DNA from: Dehalococcoidia bacterium UBA2588
GTDB lineage: Bacteria > Chloroflexota > Dehalococcoidia > Lucifugimonadales > UBA3495
Assembly (NCBI GenBank): GCA_002339805.1
Contig: DDKW01000039.1
Span: 1-10,942, forward strand
DNA length: 10,942 bases
Reading direction: 5' to 3'
The notes beneath the pieces are model-generated. The model saw only the letters and a program-made list of their open reading frames with translations, was not told where the DNA came from and made no database searches. Both the position numbers and the translations under genes were made by a program. The stretch's first letter is position 1. Each line of letters starts with the position of its first letter. Positions 4,464 to 10,942 of this stretch are shown in pieces.

Positions 4464-7400
4464 ATGGATTATCTAAAAGATATAGCTGAGAATGGTCTGT
4501 ATGAACCATCCACCGAACATGATGCATGTGGAGTAGGTTTAGTTGCTGATATTAATGGGATAAAGTCTCAAGATATTATCAAAGAAGGCCTGCAGGTACT
4601 GTGCAATTTACACCATAGAGGTGCGGCTGGAAGTGATCCACTTACAGGCGATGGAGCGGGAATTCTAATACAAGTTCCCCACGAACTGTACCTTCAAGAA
4701 TCTAAAAATGATGATTACACCCTTCCTGAGGCAGGGCAATATGGGGTTGGAATGGCCTTTCTGCCTAGCAAGAAAGATTTAGCAGAAAATGTCAAAACAC
4801 TAATCACAACAGCTGTTGAAAATGCAGGTATGTCTATAATTCACTGGCGCAAAGTACCAGTGAATCCAAAAGTCATCGGTACAGATGCACGAAAGGTACA
4901 GCCTTCTATTTGGCAATTCCTAGTTAACAAGAACGAAATTGAACTAAGCACTTTAGAACAGAAACTCTACGTTGTTCGAAAACAAATAGAGTCACAAGTC
5001 GCATCAATGGGGCTTCCAGAAGATCAACTAGACTATTTTTATATATCTAGTTTGTCCAGCATGACACTAGTTTATAAAGGACTATTACTATCCGAGCAAG
5101 TAGATCAATTCTATCTTGATCTAAAAAACGAAAATACAACGAGTGCATTAGCCTTAGTACACTCAAGATTTAGCACGAACACCCTGGGACACTGGAAATT
5201 AGCCCACCCTTATAGATACTTAGCCCACAACGGTGAAATTAACACCGTGAGAGGAAATATCAATTGGATGAAATCGAGAGAACCCCAGTTTTCCTCAGCG
5301 ATACTTGGAGATGATATAACAAAAATATCTCCCGTCACTAGTGAAGGTGCAAGTGACACTGCATCGTTCGATAACGGTCTTGAATTACTTCTAATGACAG
5401 GTAGAACACTTGACCATTCACTGATGATGATGATTCCTGAAGCATGGGAACAAAATGAAGCAATGCCCAAAAACAAAAAGGACTTCTATAAGTATCATGC
5501 ATCTATGATGGAGCCATGGGATGGACCAGCTATGATAGTAGCTGCAGATGGGAAACGAATCTGCGCAGTCTTAGATAGAAATGGTTTACGTCCATTTAGA
5601 TACACTGTTACAAAATCAGGGAAATTGGTAATGTCCTCAGAAACTGGCGTGTTACCAATCGAACCCTCTGAAATCGAGACCAAAGGACGGCTGCAACCTG
5701 GACGTATGTTCCTAGTTGATTTAGAAGAAGGCCGAATCATTGGAGACGATGAGGTTAAAGAAACATTAGCCAATAAGAACCCATATGCCAGCTGGCTAGA
5801 AGATAACTCTATAGAACTAAGCGGCGGAATTACATCCACTGAGTCTGACCTCACCGGAGAAAATCTACTTAATGTTCAAAAAGTGTACGGCTACACAGAA
5901 GAAGAGATCCGTATGCTTCTTACTCCAATGGGCAACACAGCATATGAGCCGATTGGATCAATGGGTAACGATGCGCCGTTGGCTGTTCTATCAAGAGAAC
6001 ATCAGATTTTATACAATTATTTCAAACAACTGTTCGCACAGGTTACTAATCCACCATTAGATGCAATAAGAGAAGAATTAGTAACATCCATATCTGGTTT
6101 TATTGGAGCCCAAAGAAACCTTTTCGATGAGACTCCTGAGCACTGTAATCAGCTGTGGTTGCAGTCACCTATACTAGATAACGATCGACTGCAAGAAATT
6201 AAACAACTAAACAGTAAAGGCATAGAATCAGCCACTGTTAGTATGCTGTATAACCCAGCTGAAACAGATTTAACATCAGCTATCGATAATCTTAGAGACA
6301 ATGTTATTAAGCAAGTCCAATCAGGGACTTCTATAATCATATTAAGTGACCGTGGAATATCTAAAAACAGTATTCCAGTACCCACTTTACTAGCAACATC
6401 AGCTACGCACCATGAACTGATTAAAGCTGGTTTGAGAACCAAAGTTGGTTTAGTGATTGAATCTGCTGAACCACGAGAAGTCATGCATATGTGCCTCCTG
6501 ATTGGTTACGGAGCAGGGGCAATCAACCCTTACGGAGCTATAGCGACTGTAAGAGAACTATCAATCAAGAATATCTTGTCTGATGACCCCATAACTGTTG
6601 AGCACAACTACATCAAAGCTTCTGAAAAGGGCGTCCTTAAAGTGATGTCTAAAATGGGAATATCTACTGTTCAAAGTTATCGGGGAGCGCAAATATTTGA
6701 AGCTGTCGGTCTAGATGACTCTTTTGTTGACGAATATTTCACAGGCACCCCTTCGCGCATAGGAGGAGTCGGTCTTAAAACTATAGAATCCGAAAGCATT
6801 GAACGGCATGAAGCGACATTCAAGAGCGTGGAAGTTTCTGCAAATCTAGATTTGGAAATGGGCGGTCAATACCAATGGAGAAGACATGGCGAATTCCACC
6901 AATGGAATCCAGAGAGCATATCCAAGCTACAATTCGCCGCCAAAGCTAACAGTGCGAAAATATATAAAGAATTTTCCAAATTAGCTGACGATCAAACATA
7001 TTACACAGCTACTATCAGAGGATTATTAGACTTCAAAGAATCTAAAAGCTCTATACCATTAGAATCCGTAGAACCAGCCTCGGAGATTGTGAAACGGTTC
7101 GCAACAGGAGCAATCTCGCTAGGATCCATCAGTAGAGAAGCTCATGAAACATTAGCTATCGCGATGAACAGAATAGGGGGGCGTAGTAATACAGGAGAAG
7201 GCGGAGAAGATCCTATTCGATATCAACTTGATGACAACGGAGACTCCCGGAACAGCGCTATTAAACAAGTTGCTTCCGGAAGATTCGGCGTGACTCCAAA
7301 TTATTTGATTAATGCAACAGATTTACAAATCAAAATGGCTCAAGGGGCCAAGCCTGGAGAAGGCGGGCAATTACCTGGCCACAAAGTAGACGATTACATA

Positions 7401-8984
7401 GGTTCTATCAGAAATACAACCCCTGGGGTAGAACTAATATCTCCCCCACCTCATCATGACATATATTCAATTGAAGACTTAGCTCAACTCATACACGATT
7501 TGAAAAATGCTAATCCTAGCGCACGTGTTCAAGTTAAATTAGTATCTGAGGTAGGAGTTGGAACAATTGCTGCAGGAGTATCCAAAGGACATGGAGACGT
7601 AGTCCTAATCAGCGGTCATGACGGTGGCACAGGTGCATCCCCTGAGTCATCTATTAAGCACGTGGGAACTCCATGGGAAATAGGCCTAGCTGAAACCCAA
7701 CAAGTACTAGTAGCAAACGATCTAAGAAGTAGAATAGTAGTGCAAACAGACGGACAACTAAAGACTGGCAGGGACGTTGCAATCGCTGCATTATTGGGAG
7801 CGGAAGAATTTGGTATCGCTACAGCAGCATTAATCGTGAATGGCTGCATAATGCTTAAAAAATGCCATTTAAACACCTGTTCAGTAGGTATTGCTACTCA
7901 AGACCCTGAATTGAGAAAACAATTTGCTGGAAAACCTGAATACTTAATCAATTATTTCTATTTCGTTGCTGAAGAACTAAGAGAAATTATGGCTGAAATT
8001 GGATTTGCAAACGTATCTGACATGGTAGGCCGAATGGATATGCTAAAACAAAAAGAAAACATAGGAGATATGCATCCTAAATTAGCAGGAATAGATTTAT
8101 CTAAACTGCTTTATATGCCTAAAGCAGCTAAGACTGTAAACATCCATTGCACAGATGAACAGGATCATGGCCTAGATCAAGCTATGGACAAACATCTTAT
8201 AGAGTTTTTCAAAGACAGCATTGAAAGCAAAAAAACTAAAAGTGTTGAATTGGATATATTCAATTACAACCGTACTTTCGGAGCCATGTTGAGTGGTCAA
8301 ATAGCCAAAAAGCACGGAGATGACGGATTACCTGAAGACACCATAAATATCAAACTAAACGGATCAGCTGGACAAAGTTTCGGAGCTTTCTTATCAAAAG
8401 GAGTCACTATCAATTTACAAGGTGACACTAACGACTATCTAGGGAAAGGCATGGGAGGCGGCAAAATATCTATAGTCCCTCCGGAGAAGTCTACATTTAA
8501 GCCAGAAGACAACATCATAATTGGAAATGTTGCACTATACGGAGCAACAGGAGGAGAAGCGTACATTTACGGCAAGGGAGGCGAACGCTTCGCAGTCCGA
8601 AATAGCGGTGGTAAAGCGGTCATTGAAGGGGTAGGAGACCATTGTTGCGAGTACATGACTGGCGGGATAGTAGTTGTGCTCGGGGAGACCGGACGAAACT
8701 TCGCTGCAGGTATGAGTGGAGGCATAGCTTATGTTTACGATAAAGACGACACATTCCACACAAGATTCAACACAGGCCTTGCTGATCTGGAAGAATTAAG
8801 CGATGCATCAGATATAGACAATCTAAAAGAGCTCATATCTAACCATAAATTAGAAACAGGAAGTACCAAAGCAACATATTTACTGGACAACTGGAAGAAC
8901 GAGATATCAAATTTCAAAAAAGTTATGCCTAGAGACTATAAAAGAGTATTAGAAGAGAGAGCCAAAGAGGCTACCAGAGGATAA
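4464..8984 (+). CDS. gltB: Glutamate synthase large (alpha) subunit
   Basis: GltB hydrolyses glutamine and uses the released ammonia with 2-oxoglutarate and two electrons to make glutamate (GOGAT reaction). The 1506 residues match the family. In order: a 21-residue propeptide, then the catalytic Cys22 (DACGVGLV), which should become the N terminus of a class II (Ntn) glutaminase domain; HNGEINTVRGN (near 255) in its active site; a central linker domain (about 430-800); an FMN-binding TIM-barrel domain from about 878 (FATGAISLGSIS, GEGGEDPIRY, GEGGQLPGHK, SPPPHHDIYS, QTDGQLKTGRD); a 3Fe-4S motif C1128-x5-C1134-x4-C1139; and a C-terminal GXGXG beta-helix (about 1250-1490). Pairing with gltD 2 bases downstream indicates the NAD(P)H-dependent bacterial type rather than ferredoxin GOGAT. 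No key residue is missing. Confidence 0.98.
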   Translation: MDYLKDIAENGLYEPSTEHDACGVGLVADINGIKSQDIIKEGLQVLCNLHHRGAAGSDPLTGDGAGILIQVPHELYLQESKNDDYTLPEAGQYGVGMAFLPSKKDLAENVKTLITTAVENAGMSIIHWRKVPVNPKVIGTDARKVQPSIWQFLVNKNEIELSTLEQKLYVVRKQIESQVASMGLPEDQLDYFYISSLSSMTLVYKGLLLSEQVDQFYLDLKNENTTSALALVHSRFSTNTLGHWKLAHPYRYLAHNGEINTVRGNINWMKSREPQFSSAILGDDITKISPVTSEGASDTASFDNGLELLLMTGRTLDHSLMMMIPEAWEQNEAMPKNKKDFYKYHASMMEPWDGPAMIVAADGKRICAVLDRNGLRPFRYTVTKSGKLVMSSETGVLPIEPSEIETKGRLQPGRMFLVDLEEGRIIGDDEVKETLANKNPYASWLEDNSIELSGGITSTESDLTGENLLNVQKVYGYTEEEIRMLLTPMGNTAYEPIGSMGNDAPLAVLSREHQILYNYFKQLFAQVTNPPLDAIREELVTSISGFIGAQRNLFDETPEHCNQLWLQSPILDNDRLQEIKQLNSKGIESATVSMLYNPAETDLTSAIDNLRDNVIKQVQSGTSIIILSDRGISKNSIPVPTLLATSATHHELIKAGLRTKVGLVIESAEPREVMHMCLLIGYGAGAINPYGAIATVRELSIKNILSDDPITVEHNYIKASEKGVLKVMSKMGISTVQSYRGAQIFEAVGLDDSFVDEYFTGTPSRIGGVGLKTIESESIERHEATFKSVEVSANLDLEMGGQYQWRRHGEFHQWNPESISKLQFAAKANSAKIYKEFSKLADDQTYYTATIRGLLDFKESKSSIPLESVEPASEIVKRFATGAISLGSISREAHETLAIAMNRIGGRSNTGEGGEDPIRYQLDDNGDSRNSAIKQVASGRFGVTPNYLINATDLQIKMAQGAKPGEGGQLPGHKVDDYIGSIRNTTPGVELISPPPHHDIYSIEDLAQLIHDLKNANPSARVQVKLVSEVGVGTIAAGVSKGHGDVVLISGHDGGTGASPESSIKHVGTPWEIGLAETQQVLVANDLRSRIVVQTDGQLKTGRDVAIAALLGAEEFGIATAALIVNGCIMLKKCHLNTCSVGIATQDPELRKQFAGKPEYLINYFYFVAEELREIMAEIGFANVSDMVGRMDMLKQKENIGDMHPKLAGIDLSKLLYMPKAAKTVNIHCTDEQDHGLDQAMDKHLIEFFKDSIESKKTKSVELDIFNYNRTFGAMLSGQIAKKHGDDGLPEDTINIKLNGSAGQSFGAFLSKGVTINLQGDTNDYLGKGMGGGKISIVPPEKSTFKPEDNIIIGNVALYGATGGEAYIYGKGGERFAVRNSGGKAVIEGVGDHCCEYMTGGIVVVLGETGRNFAAGMSGGIAYVYDKDDTFHTRFNTGLADLEELSDASDIDNLKELISNHKLETGSTKATYLLDNWKNEISNFKKVMPRDYKRVLEERAKEATRG

Positions 8985-8986
8985 AC

Positions 8987-10441
8987 ATGGGAAAACCTTC
9001 AGGATTTATTGAATTTAATAGAGAGCCTCCGGGTAGGAGGGATCCAAGATCACGCATTCATGATTACGATGAATTTTACGAAACTTGGACAGAACAAGCG
9101 ATACAAGAGCAGTCTGGCAGATGCATGGACTGCGCAGTACCGTTTTGCCATACTGGGTGTCCATTAGGGAACGTAATCCCTGAATTCAATCATCAAGTGT
9201 ATTTAGGTAATTGGGAGAAAGCGACTGAAGTACTACTAAGCACCAATAATTTCCCTGAATTTACAGGAAGAATATGCCCAGCTCCTTGTGAAGCGTCTTG
9301 CGTATTAAGCATCAACAATGATCCAGTCACTATTGAATACATTGAAAAAGAAATATCCGAGCGTGGCTATGCTAATGGATGGATTAAACCAGAACCCCCT
9401 ACAGAGCGTACTGGTAAAAAAGTAGCAGTAGTTGGCTCAGGACCATCCGGTCTAGCAACAGCTCAACAGTTAAATCGAGCGGGCCACTATGTAACTGTTT
9501 ATGAACGAGCAGAAAAAATTGGCGGACTCTTGATGTTAGGTATACCGGATTTCAAACTTGAAAAGCATATCGTAGAGCGAAAAATAGATCTAATGGAAAA
9601 AGAAGGGATCAATTTCGTAACCAACACAAACGTTGGAGTAGATTACGATGTACAAAATCTAATAAACGATTTTGACGCTATATGTCTCACAGGGGGATCT
9701 ACGCAACCCAGAGATCTTCCAGTCGACGGAAGAAATTTGGATGGCGTCCACTACGCTATGGAATACCTTACCCAGCAAAATAGAATATTATCAGGGCAAT
9801 CCGTCCCTCCCGAAGAATTGATAAATGCGGAAGGCAAACGAGTGATTATTTTAGGTGGAGGGGATACAGGTGCAGACTGCCTAGGTACTGCTATCAGACA
9901 AGGCGCGGAAGTCATTCACCAGTTCGAGCTATTGCCAGAACCACCTGAAGAGCGACCAGACGGGAATCCCTGGCCTGAATGGCCACGTGTATTGAGATCA
10001 TCTCCTGCTCACGATGAAGGGGGAATCCGAGATTACAATATTCTCACTAAGCAATTTGTAGGTGATGAAAAATTAGAAAAACTACAAGCAGTTAGAGTGG
10101 AATGGAAGCAAGACGAAAACGGTAGATATAACATGACTGAAGTACCTAACAGTACCTTCGACACAGATGCTGAATTAGTATTGTTAGCGATGGGCTTTGT
10201 ACATCCAGAACACAATGGGCTCTTGGACCAATTAGGAGTGGAACTGGATGACCGAGGTAATGTAAAAGTAGATTCCAACAAAATGACCAGCGTACCCAAT
10301 GTGTTTGCGGGTGGTGATATGGTTAGAGGACAATCATTAGTTGTTTGGGCCATCTCAGAAGGAAGGGAAGTTGCCCGGTGCGTAGATGCCCATCTTTCTG
10401 GTGCCACAAATCTTCCTAAAACTTTACCTGTAATTCAGTAG
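8987..10441 (+). CDS. gltD: Glutamate synthase small (beta) subunit, NAD(P)H oxidoreductase
   Basis: GltD oxidises NAD(P)H with FAD and passes electrons through iron-sulfur clusters to GltB. The 484 residues are typical. The N-terminal cluster-binding domain has Cys46, 49, 54 and 58 (CMDCAVPFCHTGC) and Cys97, 101 and 105 (CPAPCEASC). The FAD dinucleotide fold has VVGSGPSGLA (G150, G152, G155) and ERAEKIGGLLMLGIP; the NAD(P)H fold has ILGGGDTGADC (G290-G295). The closing FAD motif is FAGGDMVRG (about 440-448) followed by WAISEGREVA. The start at 8987 lies 2 bases after the gltB stop, with AGAGG (8976-8980) as Shine-Dalgarno inside the gltB end, so the two are translationally coupled at near-equal ratio. 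Related FAD subunits occur in dihydropyrimidine dehydrogenases, but adjacency to gltB settles the call. Confidence 0.97.
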   Translation: MGKPSGFIEFNREPPGRRDPRSRIHDYDEFYETWTEQAIQEQSGRCMDCAVPFCHTGCPLGNVIPEFNHQVYLGNWEKATEVLLSTNNFPEFTGRICPAPCEASCVLSINNDPVTIEYIEKEISERGYANGWIKPEPPTERTGKKVAVVGSGPSGLATAQQLNRAGHYVTVYERAEKIGGLLMLGIPDFKLEKHIVERKIDLMEKEGINFVTNTNVGVDYDVQNLINDFDAICLTGGSTQPRDLPVDGRNLDGVHYAMEYLTQQNRILSGQSVPPEELINAEGKRVIILGGGDTGADCLGTAIRQGAEVIHQFELLPEPPEERPDGNPWPEWPRVLRSSPAHDEGGIRDYNILTKQFVGDEKLEKLQAVRVEWKQDENGRYNMTEVPNSTFDTDAELVLLAMGFVHPEHNGLLDQLGVELDDRGNVKVDSNKMTSVPNVFAGGDMVRGQSLVVWAISEGREVARCVDAHLSGATNLPKTLPVIQ

Positions 10442-10498
10442 GATTCACTCAAGCAATAACCTTTCCTCTGGATCTAATTTGTGTTGCACAACACCAAC
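10442..10498. other. Convergent spacer with small palindrome
   Basis: The 57 bases between the tail-to-tail genes contain GTGTT-GCAC-AACAC (10481-10494), a perfect 5-bp stem with tetraloop; the palindrome is complete to the centre. It reads the same on both strands and could end transcription in both directions, but neither side has a T-run, so an intrinsic terminator is doubtful. Confidence 0.35.
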
Positions 10499-10942
10499 TT
10501 ATGGGCGAGGCAGGGCTTCAGTCGGTTTAATAGAATATATTGACGCACCTTTGTTACTATTCAAATACACTCTGAAAGAACCATCCGGCAATGTTACTGA
10601 ACCCGGATCTTGTAGTTCAAAAACCGGAATTTCATCGCCATGCTCATCATTCACAACAACCTGATAAAACTCCTTAGACCAGTTAACTCCATCTTCGGAC
10701 ATAACCATACCCAATATATCTTTCTCTAGTTCAGGATTCTTCTCATAATAGAATTCCTTTGGAACTTTCACAAACATATAATAATTGTCTTCGTGTTCCA
10801 CTACAGTTGAATCATGGCCAAAATCAAAAAGGAGAGAACCATTTTCCCAATTTAGTCCATCAGCAGATGTAGTACTAGCGATAGCCCTTCCGCCACTGTA
10901 GTAAATTACGTATTCATCATCAATTAAAGTAACATCAGCACT
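10499..10942 (-). CDS. Beta-propeller glycosidase/sialidase-like protein, C-terminal part (partial)
   Basis: The minus-strand frame is open to the window edge; 147 residues are visible and the N terminus lies outside. An internal GTG at 10801 is not the real start, since the coding pattern continues upstream in frame. The visible part has repeating propeller-blade features: a beta strand EYVIYYSG followed by TSADGLNWE, then NYYMFVKV followed by MSEDGVNWS, then DPGSVTLPDGSFRVYLNS. The recurrent S-x-D-G-x-N-W element and DPGSV...DG.FR.Y pattern resemble five-bladed GH43/GH32-type or sialidase-like propellers. Catalytic residues would mostly lie in the missing part, so neither enzyme activity nor substrate can be stated. 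It may be a carbohydrate-active or a non-catalytic secreted protein; no signal peptide can be checked. Confidence 0.7.
   Translation of the reverse strand, partial: SADVTLIDDEYVIYYSGGRAIASTTSADGLNWENGSLLFDFGHDSTVVEHEDNYYMFVKVPKEFYYEKNPELEKDILGMVMSEDGVNWSKEFYQVVVNDEHGDEIPVFELQDPGSVTLPDGSFRVYLNSNKGASIYSIKPTEALPRP

Noticed and set aside
4324..4527. Minus-strand small open frame across the gltB leader and start
   Set aside because: It overlaps the gltB N terminus antisense, with no family resemblance and no convincing ribosome binding site.
5210..5854. Antisense open frames inside gltB (also 6149-6484, 7616-7876 and 8535-8917)
   Set aside because: They are shadows of a highly conserved gene; their sequences are serine- and proline-rich artefacts of the opposite strand.
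10479..10664. Plus-strand small open frame after gltD
   Set aside because: It lies antisense to the propeller gene, whose repeats show the real coding frame.

Overview
This is chromosomal DNA from a free-living bacterium, AT-rich (roughly 40% GC by eye) and carrying ordinary housekeeping genes. It opens with the last ~90 bases of a 16S rRNA gene with an intact anti-Shine-Dalgarno (CCTCC). No tRNA or 23S gene follows: a protein gene on the opposite strand begins its 3' end about 290 bases later, so the 16S gene is not in a standard 16S-23S-5S operon. Unlinked rRNA genes, low GC and the style of the 16S 3' end would fit a marine Chloroflexota/Dehalococcoidia (SAR202-like) organism. That placement is inference; the full 16S gene would be needed to confirm it.

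Layout: (1) 1-90, 16S 3' end, plus strand. (2) 91-382, no gene; a run of small stem-loops, including three tandem hairpin repeats (234-304) whose stems covary. (3) 383-1249, minus strand, a two-half glyoxalase-like (VOC) protein of unknown substrate. (4) 1250-1317, divergent promoter region with a perfect 9-bp inverted repeat. (5) 1318-3938, plus strand, tightly packed cluster thiL - tsaE - tsaB - ndk (thiamine phosphate kinase, two components of the tRNA t6A machinery, nucleoside diphosphate kinase). (6) 3925-4281, minus strand, rsfS, whose 3' end overlaps ndk tail to tail. (7) 4282-4463, divergent rsfS/gltB regulatory region with short repeats. (8) 4464-10441, plus strand, gltB-gltD, both subunits of glutamate synthase, 2 bases apart. 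(9) 10442-10498, short convergent spacer with a small palindrome. (10) 10499-10942, minus strand, C-terminal part of a beta-propeller glycosidase-like protein that runs off the window.

The genes fall into three functional groups. thiL, tsaE, tsaB, ndk and rsfS serve cofactor supply, tRNA modification, nucleotide balance and ribosome control. gltBD assimilates ammonia together with glutamine synthetase, encoded elsewhere. The VOC and propeller genes are the only accessory-looking members. I see no mobile element, CRISPR array, prophage, toxin-antitoxin pair or defence island, and no clear new multi-gene system. The observations most worth following are the covarying hairpin repeats behind the 16S gene and an A-to-G change at the 16S position equivalent to E. 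coli A1503.
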